DNA from: Citrus sinensis | Lineage: Eukaryota > Streptophyta > Magnoliopsida > Sapindales > Rutaceae | Direction: 5' to 3' | NCBI RefSeq assembly: GCF_022201045.2 | Contig: NC_068560.1 | Location: 34,187,001-34,251,000, forward strand | Length of the DNA: 64,000 nt | Shown: piece by piece, positions 35,111 through 48,602 of the stretch | Layout: every line of letters starts with the position of its first letter | Numbering within the stretch: the stretch's first letter is position 1 | Program-made: the position numbers and the translations under genes | The notes under the pieces: model-generated | Told to the model about the DNA's origin: nothing | Databases searched by the model: none | The model's input: the letters and a program-made list of their open reading frames with translations, nothing else

Positions 35111-37851
35111 TCACTTCAGCTGGATGAATAGCTTCGGGGCAACCTGCAAATCACAATGCTGATATGAGCTGGTGACCCCCGGAGGATCTAAATGAACCTT
35201 ACTGATAATGAGTAGAATTCTTACACATTTATCAACACACGATAAGTAGTCAAAATACTGCCCAGTGCAATGCTTGCTGCCAGTATCATCAGCTTCAATC
35301 CTTTTAACGCAAGCCTGTAACAAGTAGCATAGGTTCAGGTTTTAATAACTGAACAAAAACTAATCCTGGAAAAGACCAATTCCCCCTGTTTAATCCCATT
35401 AAAATAAAACAATTTGAAAGCGTGACTGATTTATCATGCGCATTGCTTTCTCATTGTCTTCTGTTTTTACTACCTCAAATTTCAAAATGAGCGAGGGAGA
35501 CAACCAAAACAAAAGCAAAACACAGATAGTTAATGAAGTAATTCGGGGCAACAAGATAAGGAAAATAGTAATATGAACAAAAGAAAGGACAGAAAAACAA
35601 TCGAATTTCTCGTACTTCATGTCATAAAATTATGACAACAACATGAAAAATAAACAAAAGGTCAGAGTAGCTGTGATACGACTCTGCATGTGCTCGTCGT
35701 TCGCACGTACACGCCATCAAGATCATCCCGAAATATCATGCATGAAGTCACGTTTGCATGCAAGGGCAATATCATGCATGAAGTCATGTATCCATGCAAG
35801 CATGCAAGGGCCACTTAGCCAAGTTCTTGTTCCATTATGGCCAAGCAATTAGGAGGGATAATAACCACATGCAGGAATGTGTCATGGTTTATGTTGTTGT
35901 TCCCCCCACCCCCAAAAAAACCCCCCACTTCTCCTCTGAACTTTATGGTAGTGGTATGGACCTTTAATTTCAGCTATAGTTGCTGAAGTTGGGTAGTGGA
36001 ATGATTTGCATTTATGCTCATTGGAATCAATTAAAAAAATATGTCAAATATTTTCAATTCCATTTCCAGTGTGGTTTGTTCTCACCCTAAGAGAATATTT
36101 ACTATTCTTTGCCACCGTTAACAAACCTTTCACTGGGACCTATCAAGCTGCTGCACCTACTAGCATTTCAAAGCAAAATTTATAGTTCAACTCCATGACA
36201 ACATTTTGAATGTATTTTCAGTTATGTACAAATGGTTAAAAGTACTGGTAAACGTTACTACATGTTCCCAATTGTACCCGCATCCCGTGTAGTTCAATTT
36301 CTACAGCAACCATAAATATTTAAATGAAACCTTTGATGATTAACACTTTACAGAATGTCAGAAATTGGCATCTATGATCAATTACACCAACAGACCCCAT
36401 CGATTTCTGATCTTCTGGCTTCAATTCTTAGTGTTTTGATGAAAGCAAGTGTCCAAAAAATGGTTTCCCATCAGTTATTATCCATTAAGTGCCTGAATAT
36501 GGACAAAATCTTTTGTCACTATTTTCCAAATATATTCTGCATCCATTTCTCTGCATTCACAAACATATAAAATATCTAACACCTTACTATTCCAACGACC
36601 CTCGAGCTCGACTCAAACCAATCAATTTCTCTCAAGAAGGATGAATGAAATTTCACCACCGATGTTGCAAACTACTCTTCTTTATTCATTCCGTACTGTG
36701 TCTAAGGTCTGCTCGACGCTCCACTGTAAGCTAAAATCATTCTTTAACCTGCCTAAAGGCATAAATAGAGGCATTCCTCTTCTATTCTAGTAGATCCAAG
36801 CCAGATCGAGCATATGTACAAGAATAGCTCTTCCCCCTCTGTGAGAATATTCCATATTACCAGAAGGAATACATTATTTCATATTTGCATCATCACTGAT
36901 TTCGAATATAGCCACCAGTTAGATGCAAATTGGTGCAAAGATGAATGTATTATTTATCAATCATGAGTTAGATTTCTTTAGATCTTCAATTCACATTTAA
37001 CTTTCAGACTTCAACCAGCTAATAAGGCCATTTTCTCACACAGTTTCAACTTCAATTAGGACCTTTCAGTGACAATGATATATTACCCATAAATGCACAC
37101 AAACAGCATTTTCAATGTAGGCAAACAACTAATGAAGTCAAAATGGATGCAGCAACCGTTGGTGGCCAATCAATAGCCACATCGGAGATAGTACACATAT
37201 CTGCTTTCTCACCCTCAGTTCCTCACTATTAAAAAGCTTCTGCAAGCTATTTCATACTATCTTAACAGCCAAAAAGAATGAAATAAAACAATTTGATAAC
37301 TATAAAAAACTAAAAGCTGTTATATAGAAACGTGCAACTGTAACTAAATGCATTTCTAAGATTAAAAGATGCAGTGGAAAATACCCAAAAGAGAAGTACA
37401 AAATAAGAAAAGAGAACACGGGCATACTATAAAATACATAAAGCTTTACCCATAAAAATTCTCACCTCATATTCAATTAAAGACTTCACACATTTAGGCT
37501 TGCAAGCTTCCTCAAGATACTTCTTCGGATCAGCAATTTCCTCATCCGCCCTAAATGTCATCAAAGGAAGACAAGCAAAGATTAGCAAGCATAAATGATC
37601 TAAGGAGCAACACCGCTACAGCAAGTGAGCAAATGGTACAATTCTGTAATGTAAATGGAGTTGAAATTGTAAATTACTCACATCTAGTTGTCTAAAAGCG
37701 AGTGTGTATGCATGTTTCTAGACGATTATAAAATCACATCATAAAAAATAATTAATTTGTCACCACCAAAACGATCATCAACCAAGAAATTTTATTTTAT
37801 TTTTAAGAAATTATTTAATCAGCTGACAAGTGCAATATAAAATACTCACAT
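35111..37851 (-). CDS. QCR6: Cytochrome b-c1 complex subunit 6 (hinge protein)
   Basis: Coding pieces (minus): 37850-37851, 37466-37550, 35225-35314, 35111-35143; total 210 bases, 69 residues. The protein (ADEEIADPKKYLEEACKP at the N-terminus, VAPKLFIQLK at the end) is the acidic hinge subunit of mitochondrial complex III. Its cysteines (CKPKC, ACVKR, KHC, SCVDKC) form the conserved disulfide helical hairpin. The start codon is split: AT is the end of an upstream exon (ATCCAAT before a GTGAGT donor) and G is the first base of the next exon after ATTTAG. Two leader exons are visible: about 37850-37925, with acceptor TTTTTCAG, and one ending near 38087 (AAACAAG before GTTCGT). The intron 35315-37465 is 2.15 kb. 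All junctions are GT-AG. Confidence 0.92.
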
Positions 37852-38164
37852 TGGATTAAATGCAATATGAAAAAGCTGAATTGAATTCAAAGCACAAGTG
37901 CTTGTTTCCTGCACGAGGCCAATCACTGAAAAAGTCAACTCATAAGATTTACACTTCATTACGCTGATTATTTCACATTTGTATCCAATTTGGAAAAATT
38001 CAGAAAGAAGAATCACAAACGTCGAAAAATGAAAAATCTGATCGCAAAAAATTAGGTATATTATGAGTAAATGAGTAAGAAACGAACCTTGTTTTTCAAG
38101 AGAAACAGAAATCGGCGGCTCGTGCGATGCGAAAGCTAATAATCTCAGAGTTAGTTCTACCAAA

Positions 38165-39037
38165 AAAACGACCAGTCAAAATAAGCGACAGCATAAACAA
38201 CAGCTGGGCCGTTCGTGGGCCTTTTGAATCCAGGACTAGACCGATCTGGCCTGATCCAGTAAAAATGGTAATTAGGTTTATTTACTGACCAAATTACCCC
38301 TTTATTTAGAATAATAACCTCTGGATCCCTATTATTTACATCATTTCAAATAATTGTATAACTTATAAATCTGTGTCGGATAGGTCCTCAATCCTTCTAA
38401 ATTGACTGAAATACCATTTCAAGTTTAATATTCTCATATTGTGACGGTCAAATACAATCTATTTCATTTTATGATGTTGGCATAAATAAATCTCGCTTAG
38501 GGTTGGTTGTGACTTGTGAGTTTACATTTATCTAAACTTTTAAGAAAGAGGAATAATTACTTTTTGGGGAAAAAAGACACAAATTTATGCAATAAATCTA
38601 CCAAATTAGTCTGGAAAACGTGCTGTTCCCAGTTTCAAGCGGCAATTTCAAAACTGATAAAAGTAATGTCCACAAATTTCTAACTTATATACCTGTTTGG
38701 TAGCTAAAGGTTTCAACCAGCTACCTCTATAGCATTGACTATTTCTTAAGGTAGTTTGAAACTCCACTTCCAAACATCAGTGATTATGATAACAAACTAT
38801 GAAGCCTCCGATTGAAGCCCATCAGTGATGACATCTGCACTTAAGAGATTCATAAGTTTCTTGGTCTACAGAGTGAAACTTGGACCTCACCAATCACCAT
38901 ACCATTCTGGTGTCATACTCTTGTAACAACTAATCTGAAAATGGAGAATGATAACAACGGAAAATTTCTTCATTTCTTCATTTCATGCATATGTGAAAGT
39001 ACACAGACTGAAATAACAAGTATACCTCCTTTTTAAT
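38165..39037. other. Intergenic region
   Basis: The region holds the upstream part of QCR6 and the 3' flank of the PORR gene. No ORF or structured element was seen. Confidence 0.45.
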
Positions 39038-40300
39038 TTACGAGGCACCATCATCAAAAAGAACTTTATAAAATCGTTTTCTTTCTTCAGGATCAAACAA
39101 ACCTCCCAGCTTATCCCCTATAACATCTTGTTGAGAAATTTCAGTTCTCACATCCTCGCTTTTCTCTGATCTGACTGGCATCATGCCTCTCTTCTTCTTC
39201 TTCTCTAAATTCATTAAACGGTGCCTTTGATTATATTCATGAAGCCCCTCCTGCATCAACTCACCAAATTTATCCTTCACAACAACAAGGGGATCCTTCT
39301 CAATCAACTCTGACCCATTATACGCTTCCCTAAGGAGAACAGTATAAATCTGATACTTGTTTGAAACATAGAAAATTCCAGGATGCTTTAGCAGCAAGAC
39401 ATTCAATTTCTCTGGCAAAGAAAACTCTCTTTTGAAATGACCTAGCTTTACAATTGACATTTTCTTCCATAGGGTCAAAGACAATAACTCATGCACCACA
39501 CCTATTGTCCTCTTCTCCATCTCCTTTGATCCCTCTCCTAAACCTTTAGTATCCAAATAAGGTGAGATGTAGGGTGTTGCATTAAATTCTTTAAATTTCT
39601 CCCATGATTTCACCCAAGTTGAAGGCAAACAACATGAAAAACATGGCTCAGTACCCTGCTTCTGAGCTGAGGCTTCCACTGCCGAAACTGCTAACTCAGG
39701 CTTCCATGAAACAAGTTCAATCTCCATTGAACTCTTTCTCCCACTATAATTAACAAGTTGAAACATATCTGGGTACTTAGGTAGAATCCTAATTATATAT
39801 TCATCCGGAAATCCAAAATTTCGCTTAAGCTCATTCAGTTTCACAACATTAAGCCTCTGATTCCTGCTCATCATTAACAATTTCACCAAGCGCTCAACAT
39901 ATGCTGACTCCTGCATTTCTTTCACAGACTCCTCCTCTTCTACCAGGGACATCATTCGCTTCGTTAATCGACAGTAATGCTCATTGTTCTCGAAATACAC
40001 CTCAAAGCAGCAAGGATATTTCTTAAGCCAATTGATAGCTTTGCCTTGAAGATCAAGAGTCTTGAACTTCTTCTGGAGATATTTAACAGTTGCCACTTGG
40101 CTTGGAAGTCGAAGTATTATGTTCTTTATCTGATTATTGACTATCCATCTACGATTTCGCGAGAGAGCTGATTCGAGTTCTGGGACCTTCTTCATCGACC
40201 AAAGAGAGAAACTTCGAAGGATATTGTGAAAGCATGGCAGAGTGTAGAGTCTGCTTTGGCAGGAACTTGTGTTCCCAAGATAAATGTTAACAATGACCAT
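39038..40300 (-). CDS. PORR-domain organellar RNA-binding protein
   Basis: Single-exon gene of 420 residues. From about residue 35 on it matches the plant organelle RNA recognition (PORR, formerly DUF860) family of WTF1 and RPD1: NRRWIVNNQIKNIILRLPS, LKKYPCCFEVY, LVKLLMMS, FGFPDEYIIRILPKYPDMF, and later LLSLTLWKKMSIVKLGHFKR with FSLPEKLNVLLLKHPGIFYV. These proteins bind group II introns and promote their splicing in mitochondria or chloroplasts (established for some members). The N-terminus MVIVNIYLGNTSSCQSRLYT is basic and hydroxylated, fitting a mitochondrial presequence (inference). An internal ATG (MKKVPELES, near 40195) is a possible shorter start, but it would lose the targeting signal. 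The C-terminus is charged (KKKKRG). Confidence 0.9.
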   Translation of the reverse strand: MVIVNIYLGNTSSCQSRLYTLPCFHNILRSFSLWSMKKVPELESALSRNRRWIVNNQIKNIILRLPSQVATVKYLQKKFKTLDLQGKAINWLKKYPCCFEVYFENNEHYCRLTKRMMSLVEEEESVKEMQESAYVERLVKLLMMSRNQRLNVVKLNELKRNFGFPDEYIIRILPKYPDMFQLVNYSGRKSSMEIELVSWKPELAVSAVEASAQKQGTEPCFSCCLPSTWVKSWEKFKEFNATPYISPYLDTKGLGEGSKEMEKRTIGVVHELLSLTLWKKMSIVKLGHFKREFSLPEKLNVLLLKHPGIFYVSNKYQIYTVLLREAYNGSELIEKDPLVVVKDKFGELMQEGLHEYNQRHRLMNLEKKKKRGMMPVRSEKSEDVRTEISQQDVIGDKLGGLFDPEERKRFYKVLFDDGAS

Positions 40301-41790
40301 TCCTTAATGTATCTTCTCTATAGTATGAAAAATCAACCTGTGAAAAAGCAAGAGGATAGTAAGATAACAAAGATAGGTGTCATATCTAATGTTTCTATTT
40401 TTCCTTTTTAATACCTTGAAAATAAACGGAAAATGCAAAATTGCTGAGTCAATGGTCAACTAGTGCCAAGTTGCGTCTTGCAGACCGCAGAAATGAACAC
40501 CAGCAATTTAGGGATCGATATGGACTAAAAATTACACGAAGATGTACTTAATGCTGCTTAAGAAATAAACACGGGGCTAGAGTTGGTTTCACATCAAACA
40601 TTGCATACGACCGCCAAAACAAAAATTGCAGAAGAAATTTTGCCATAGCGATCCAAGGTTACAGTTCATATTTACATTAGCTAATAATTCAGATGAACCA
40701 GCCAATAAATCGATTATTCAAAAAACGAATAAACAAAGCAGTTACGATGCTTTATCAGCTTAGACTCGAATTTGGTTGACCCGGCGAGTCGGTGACATTC
40801 ACTTGATGAACTGGAGAAGCTTAACTAGCTGGTGCAAATGTGAGCCCGCTCACTGTTTTCCTTTCTACTGCGTCTGAGTTTTCGTCTTAGAACTGAATGA
40901 CAAAATTACCCACAGAAAGAAACAAGAGTGGCGACCTGTTTTTAATTGGACAAGTCATTACCAACTCTTTCTGGCTTCTGCAACTCAATCTACGGATTAG
41001 ACAACACGGCTGCAAATCTGCAATTGCAAAGATTCGACAAATTAATGTTATGGAGTGTGGGAGATGAAGAAAAAGTTACGTGGACTGGGGCTGATTGGGA
41101 AATAACATGGGGAACATTATCTTTTTCACCTTTTGAGTTATGTTGTCCACCAACCGCCTGTCAAGGAGCGAATGATAATATAATATACGAGATTTCGACA
41201 AACTTGTAAATATAGATACGAGAAAATTTGAAATGTAATATTTAATTAAAAGAAAAAATTTACTGTAAAAAAATCAATTTCTCATCACAAAATTGCAACA
41301 AACAACTGATGCAATGTTTACAAAAGCCGGAATTCAGGATCGGAGAAACTTGCACAATAACAGAAGTACCAAAATGGAGGAGGAAAGAGCTTTACTGCTG
41401 TTACAACAATTTCAACACAGGCTGAAGTTTATTAATGACATTTCTCAACTAAGTTAAATTCCCTCGACTCATCAACAACGGAAGTTTAAATATGAATGAA
41501 TTATACACTAAATATGACAGAAACCTTCCTTTTTTTCAGTATTTGACATATCAAAATCGAATTAGAAACTGAAAACTACAGCAATACAGGGTAGAAAAAG
41601 CCACTTAATCCTCATTCTTGAATCCGCAACTACACCAGGTAAACAAACTCTTCTCATGTGCCCATAGATGCCACTTCAAACCAAAGAGGCCTCCCTTCGG
41701 CTGCTACATTCATTTGTGACTGCTTTTATACTTGCTCTTGGCATTTCTGAACAAGAACACGGTAACAATCCCAAGTGGGAATAAGAATCA
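40301..41790. other. Intergenic region between the PORR and MINDY genes
   Basis: No convincing gene. The open frame at 40946-41209 on the plus strand has no family resemblance. Part of this stretch is probably leader or promoter of the PORR gene and 3' UTR of the MINDY gene. Confidence 0.4.
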
Positions 41791-41791
41791 C

Positions 41792-44700
41792 TCAAACTAT
41801 ACTAGGTGGGTCTCCAATCCAATTGCAAACAGCACGAGCCCAACGAGTCCTAATGCAGTCCACCAATGGTGCATGCTGGGGCGGCTCAGGTTTAGCCGCT
41901 TCAGTTTCTTTTCCACTCGATTCGTTCCCACCAGACGCAGATGACACTGCCACATCTGCCATGAACTCCTCAGGAGTCCACCTTGGGGGAACTGAAACCC
42001 TCAACTTTGTGAGCCTAGGCCTTTGCAGTGGAGTATCGCCCCCAGAAGAGCTCACTTGGCCACCATTCAAATCTGATTTTGCAATCCCATTAAAGTGATA
42101 AAGATCAAACACCTTCTTGCCCATCAATCCAGTTGAATCCTTAAGACCACCTAAGCTTTTGTCTAGATCCAGTATAACTTGCCAGAACTCACTCCACACA
42201 ATAAACCCTGAGCCACAAAGGTGATCGAGTTTTTCGCGCGGAAGTCTAATGTTTGTATCCCTGATGACTTGTTGAAAACCTTCCACACTAATAAAACCAC
42301 CACCTCCACTCTTATCTTGTGCATCAAAAGCTTTACGAATGTGTGATTCTCTTTCTTCCAATTCATTCTCATCTTGGACAGAGGTATCAAGAGCAAATAA
42401 GACTGTATAATGAGACTCACTTCCAACAACCCATATTGGCCACTTTGGGCATTTTAAATGCTGACCAACTTTACAGAAATTGAGGGATTCCAACAGAGTA
42501 AGGAACCCAACTTCTACACTGGTTGATATGCCTTTCAAACACATGCCACCACCTAAATCCATCCTCCCATCAAACACATTTGGGACAGCCTGTCCACAGA
42601 GCAGTAGGTTCACAATTTCCTGTTCCATGGCACGCAGTACTAGGTCATATCTTGTAGAAAATGCTCTTATACTACAAGATTTGATCAAGGAAACTAGGAA
42701 AGAAATCAAAGGGGACCAATCATTGGAGTAACAGAAAAATTAATGCTTCATTAATCTAAGTGAATACCTGAGAGGCATGCCCAAATGGTGCAGTGACTAA
42801 AGATGGGGTAGGATCATCCCTGTCAGCTTGAACATAGTCCTGTGAAATAGAAGAGGTCGGAACACATAAGTAACACAACCATCCAAGCAGACTTAGTAAA
42901 TAAATGTTGAATTTAAGCCTGTAATATAAGTGGAACTGAGAGTGTGATTAGTAACAATTTGAGAACAATTTCCAAAATATCACTCCAATCCCAAGGTTAA
43001 CGCTCTTACTAGATATTATTCTGACATTCTGTGGAACAAAATATTTCAAACACATGTACCATATAGAATACTCAAATCTGATCAAATACAAGCTAACAAT
43101 TAAACATGAAGTTTAATGTGGCTCTATAGCTTTAAAATTCATATCCCAAAAATGTCAATTTCAAACACCAAAAAAATAAAAATGATAAATCTCAGAAAAA
43201 CCCAACACACCAACAATTTCACCCCAACAAAATGTTGAGGTGGGATTTGTTACTGCATATTACAGTCCGGTTTCCTTCAATTCCCCCATACTGGCATACT
43301 ATACTTACCAATCTTAAAAGTTGACCTCAGTGAGCTCAGACTTTGAAGCTCCCTTACCTCTAGGTGGACAGAAAACTTTGACTTGCCTTTTGTTTCAAGA
43401 ATAAACCATCCAATATCACTTAGGCCAATATTCAACAATTTATCCCTTCGATATCAACATTAAAATCAAGAAATCATGAACAACTGCTCATGCATCACCA
43501 AATTTTACCTAAACAATTGATTTGGCATGTTATGAGCTAATAGATGGTAAAATGAGGTCAATTCTGGCAGATGGAACATAATTTAACACTTGAAATTAAA
43601 CGTGAAAGAAAGTAAGCTTGCAAGAAAACATACCAATCCTCGGGAAAGCAATGCAGAAATAAGGAACAGCATCGCTCCCATGCGACTTCGAAAAACAGGA
43701 AGTGCTTCTTCAAGTTTCTGAAGTGCAGTTGCTTGAGATGTGTATGCATCCACTCTTATTACTTTCTGCATATCAGAGCCTGATTCGATTGAAAGACCTT
43801 CAAGGGCCTTTGCTAAGACCTGTTCAGTTGAACATAGAACAAATCATCACATATAAAGTAACAAAATGCTACACAAACACATTGATTTCAGCCAAATGCT
43901 GCAGAACCACATTGATATCAATTTACCTCATCCTTATGACTGTCCTCCGACCCCTCAATGTCGTGTCCAATGGTAGTTAAAGTAGCAATCACAGCCCTTT
44001 TATTACTTCCACACGAAAATAAAATCTCACCCATACTTTTGACTAGGGCTCTGTAAATTGAGAGGGAAAAAGGAATGGAATAAATTACTGAATTTGATTC
44101 AAGGTTACAATGTTGATACAAACATAAAATGAAAAAACAACCACTAAATCTTCAAAATAAACCAGTGTTGCTTCTTACTGGTTTGTCCCTAATTTAAGCA
44201 CACAGTGATGGACATTAGCATAATAAAAGAAATAATGAAGGTTGATTGAGATTTTAGCTTTTACTCACCCATAGGCATAGTCGTATAGATCAGCATTCAT
44301 ACAAGTGCGGTAGAATGAAAACATCAAAAACAGGTATTTAAGGTATAAAATTCAAATTCAACTTGGAGAAACATAAGCCATCATGTAAGAGGAGGATTTA
44401 AAACAAGAATCCTATTTATCTTATGAAAATTGCATGGCATTTAATTTAGAATCTACCACCAGAATAATGATGATAGAAAAATAATGTGAGAATTTTATTT
44501 CTGCGAAAATTTTTTTGAGCTGTATTTGTTCTGTGAAAATTAAGTAAACAAAATCATATGACTCAAAACACATTGAGCACATGTAGAGACTATTATTATT
44601 TGTATCACCAACATAAGAAGATTGTTATAATCATCATAGAGTCTAAAAGCAAAGAAAATTGATGTATTAACAAACATGGAACTATTAAAATGAGAATTGA

Positions 44701-47111
44701 ATCGCAGCCACTGGATATACCATTTTTTATGCTTCAGGAGCTAGATTAGCATCATTCTTACAAATATGCATATTGTAAGACGGTACAAATGCACAGATTC
44801 CTAATTATTGAGGGTCCATGGCCTTCCCTTTCATAAACTCAAACCATGGAACTTAAAAAGGTTAATTTAACACATTTCAATATCATTATCCAATCTAATG
44901 TTGTATTATCTATCACGACAAATCAATCACCTTGATTTTGCATCTTCAGTTGGAGAAGCAAAATTACTCGTTGCAACATATCGTTTTTTGGGGAAATTCT
45001 TGGAACCCAAAGTTTGCGGTGCATTGGGTGCTACTTTACCTAATTCATCTGGAAAGAAAAGAAGGTGTTTGAGCACAAATGCCTGCACAACCAGCCAATA
45101 CATTCAACTTGTTAGCAATAATTGTTTGAAGATTATGGCATGCTTCAATAATCAAAATATCAGAAAATCACTTAGCATAATTCACATAGAATGCATATGA
45201 GAATACAAATAATATCACTGTATAATACAAAAAAAGAACAACTCCAGAAGTAAAATCAATTAGCTATGCATGAAGGTTACAAATATTATTAATAAGTTCC
45301 CTGTGGTTTAGAAGAATTCCCATGAATCCATGACAATTAATACTGTGTGTGTCAAGTGCATGTTATGAATAAGATAATTCAGCATTCCTGTATACTACAT
45401 ACACTTGACTAGAGAAAAAGGTAAATCAGAGTCGCACAGTGGGAGTACTAGTGCACCAGGATTTTTTTTCTTTTTTTTTTCAAAAGAAAAAAAGAAAGTT
45501 TCAAGTAAACCTTCAACACTATCAACTAACCACAAAATTATGGCAACCAAAGAAATCAACATCACCCATTCCCATTGAAATTGCAAAACTAGCCAGTATT
45601 GGTTAGGATTAGAGACATAGCCAGTTTTGGAAAATATGATGGTGCGTATTAAAATACATTGATTGCTAGGGGTTTGGCGAAATACAGTTAATCAAACTCA
45701 TATGTCTATGCTACAATAAATTATGTACACCAAGATCAGAAATTGGAGAATTACTTGTATGGCTGCTAAAACGCCACAGGGCCCACCTTCATGCTGCACT
45801 AAGCCCATGGATGTTTCTGAATCGGAGCTAAACCTATAGGAAAGTTTTACATAATATCAGCTAAAAAGTGCATGCAAATGAAATCTGTCATAAAAATTAT
45901 TTTCAAAAACATCAAAAATAACATCTTATACCCATCTAAAGAAAATAAAATTTCAAAGAGAAACATCAATACACACAAGCAAACAATAAAACCAGACTAC
46001 AAACATAAAGACAATGTTAAGTTATCCCAAGAATGGATTAATAACTTATGATTAATAAATGAACGTATGAGCCAAAAACAATTTATACCTGATACAAATG
46101 GAAAAGAAAGCAATATGCTACGAAAACACAACTTGCTTCAGCACACTGTCAATTATACAGTTCATCAAGGCAATCAAAATACACCAACTAATCTTAAGTG
46201 CCACTCTGCAACAGAATTATGATTCTGAACTTACTAACATGACACATTTAGCATCAGAAACAACAATAACCTCTAAATTTAGCTCACCAGCACACAAGGG
46301 AAAAAAAATGATAAAAACTGGGTCAAGCAAATTTGCAAATTCTGCCTCAAGTTTGCATAATCAACAACAATTCTTTCGCAAAACACCTATAACTGCAGAT
46401 AATCCAGAGCTGATCTGGAATAGAACCACGTGCCATCAAGTATATGAAGGTAGGTGAATGGTAACTGGAAATATCAGCTGCCAAGAGAAAATGGCAATCA
46501 CTTTGAACTACCACGTTTCCAAAACTAAGCACAATCACAAGAATTCCATTGCCACTTATATCTACAATTTAAAACGAACTTCCTGCATTCATGATGCTCC
46601 ATAAGCAAAAACCAACAATACCCAACAAACATATTAACAATTACACATACCTTATGCCCTGATTGCTCCACTGAGCAAGTATGTCTTTTGAAACTTCACT
46701 CCCAAACATCATCGAAAACAACTGATTCGCTTCTTCAATTCCCAAATTCGCTTCTTTGGGTGCAAATTCCCTGCTTTTTGCGACTTTTGGCAACGGAACT
46801 GACAAATTCGAAGAAGAAGGCGCGTTTTTCAAATCCAAAACCCTCTCTTTCGATGTAATTTCACCGCTTTTTACTATCTTCGGCAACGAAGCAGACGAAT
46901 TCGATGTTGGAGACGAGTCTTTCGCCTCCTTCATCCGCTTCTCTGCGGCGGCGGCCATGAGCTCGCGCTGTAGCCTACGGCAATCCTCCGGCGAGGCTAG
47001 CGGAGCTGCGGCAGCCGCCTCCCTCTGCTTACTGCGCTTCGGCTCCGGCGGGGTGTTTTGCATGCTCATTCGCAGAGCCATTTTCAGGTCCTCATCTTCT
47101 TGATCCGCCAT
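41792..47111 (-). CDS. MINDY-family deubiquitinase (MINDY-3-like)
   Basis: Seven coding exons (minus): 46651-47111, 45755-45833, 44931-45082, 43927-44050, 43634-43819, 42768-42839, 41792-42619; 1902 bases, 633 residues, in frame. The start MADQEDEDLKMALRMSMQ is a ubiquitin-interacting motif (acidic patch, Ala and Ser at the expected spacing). After a low-complexity linker the MINDY/DUF4205 catalytic core begins in exon 2 with GLVQHEGGPCGVLAAIQ, where the cysteine is the predicted nucleophile; the histidine is in SESHYTVLF of exon 7. An EF-hand-like stretch (FDAQDKSGGGGFISVEGF) and a Ser/Glu-rich C-terminus (RTRWARAVCNWIGDPPSIV) follow, as in animal MINDY-3. MINDY enzymes prefer Lys48-linked ubiquitin chains. 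All introns are GT-AG. Confidence 0.93.
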
Positions 47112-47948
47112 TTGAATTAATGAATGTTGTAATTTACAAATTTAGGGTTTGGATTTGGAATTTCGAATATACTTTTATTGTTTGTGTATAAATATTCTCC
47201 GATTTGAATATAAATTACATGATTCGATTTGAATTCAATAAAAACAATTAATAATATCGAACAAAATTGGGGATTCGAAAGAAAGAATTTGATTTGATGA
47301 AGAACAGCTAGGATTGGAATTAAAACTCTGGTCAGGGACAAAAGCGGGATGAAAAATAACTTCCAGCCCTTTGAATGCCGAATAGACAAAGACAAACGAC
47401 ACCGTACTACACCCGTTTAAACTGTCCTAGGAGGCATTTTAAGGGAGACGGTTGCGTGATGACTTATTTACCCTATTGTCATCCTTGATTGATGGGATAC
47501 AGCGAAAGAGGATAGGATATTTTAGTAATTTAGAAGTTAAATGCTTTACTTTAATGTAGAGTAAAGCGTTTCGTTTTGCGCTGTCAGAGAATCTACGCTG
47601 GAGTAAATTATGGGGAATGGCCGAATGGGATCCTGGGGGAGGACACTTGGATTTGGTTAGGTGATTCAGCTCCTAGAGTGGAAAAAAGTTTTTGATCGTC
47701 GATCTTGATTGTGCTGAGATTGACGGAAGGAATGTTGATGGCCATCGGTGGAAATCATTGAAAACGTGAATGATGAAAATTTTTTCATCGGCGGAACTAA
47801 AATGAGTAAATTTACATATAGTTTAGATGCATGATTTCTATACCGACTCACATGAAATCTTAAATGTGTATTAGAAAATTAACATTGTTAAAAGATAATA
47901 AAATAAACTAATCCATCTCGTATGAATGACAATTATGAATATAATTAG

Positions 47949-48343
47949 GGCTCGTTTGGGAGTATTTTTGAAAAATTTAAAAGTGATTTCAAGAGGTTAA
48001 AAGTTAATTTTAATATTTGGTAAATTTTTTTATAAATCATTTTTGAGAAAATCACTTCATCATAAGTGGATTTTGAAAAGAAGAGAAATAGTAGTTTTTC
48101 ACAATATGATTTTGAAAATCAATTTTATATTTAATACAATTTCACATTTATTCTCTCATATATATCATAAAAAATAAAAAAAAAATATTCTTGTTAATTA
48201 GGAAATAGAATTGTTAACTTTAAAGAGACTATTATTATTATCAATTACATTGAGATAACAAAATAAAAATAAAATAAAGAACATAAAATATTATTATTAT
48301 TATTATTATTATTATCCATACATACATACATACATACATACAT

Positions 48344-48376
<33 letters not shown>

Positions 48377-48602
48377 AAATAAAAAAGATGTAAATAAATT
48401 TTATTGAATATTATTTTCAATTCAGTCATTTATGTTCTTATGGTAATTTAATAATAAGATTTACCAAACACATACGATTACTTTTAAAATTCACAGTACT
48501 TTTATCAAACATTTAATTGATTTAATTAAAAACTGATTATTTTTACAATACAACTAATAATAAATATTTAAAATCTATAGCATTACCAAACCGGCCTTTA
48601 GT
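47949..48602. mobile_element. MITE-like element (tentative)
   Basis: AGGGCTCGTTTGGGA at the left and CCAAACCGGCCTTTA at the right are imperfect inverted repeats (GGGC/GGCC followed by GTTTGG). The interior is AT-rich, with the microsatellite below inside it. No target duplication could be recognised, so boundaries and class are uncertain. Confidence 0.4.
48288..48376. repeat. Compound microsatellite (ATT)n-(CATA)n-(CA)n
   Basis: A run of ATT units (48289-48315) is followed directly by about eleven CATA units and then a CA run. This is a strong candidate for length polymorphism. Confidence 0.95.

Noticed and set aside
40946..41209. Plus-strand 87-codon frame between the PORR and MINDY genes.
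   Set aside because: It has no recognisable family or promoter and lies in a probable promoter region of a minus-strand gene.
48241..48429. Minus-strand frame with MYVCMYVC repeats.
   Set aside because: It is a translation of the CATA microsatellite, not a protein.
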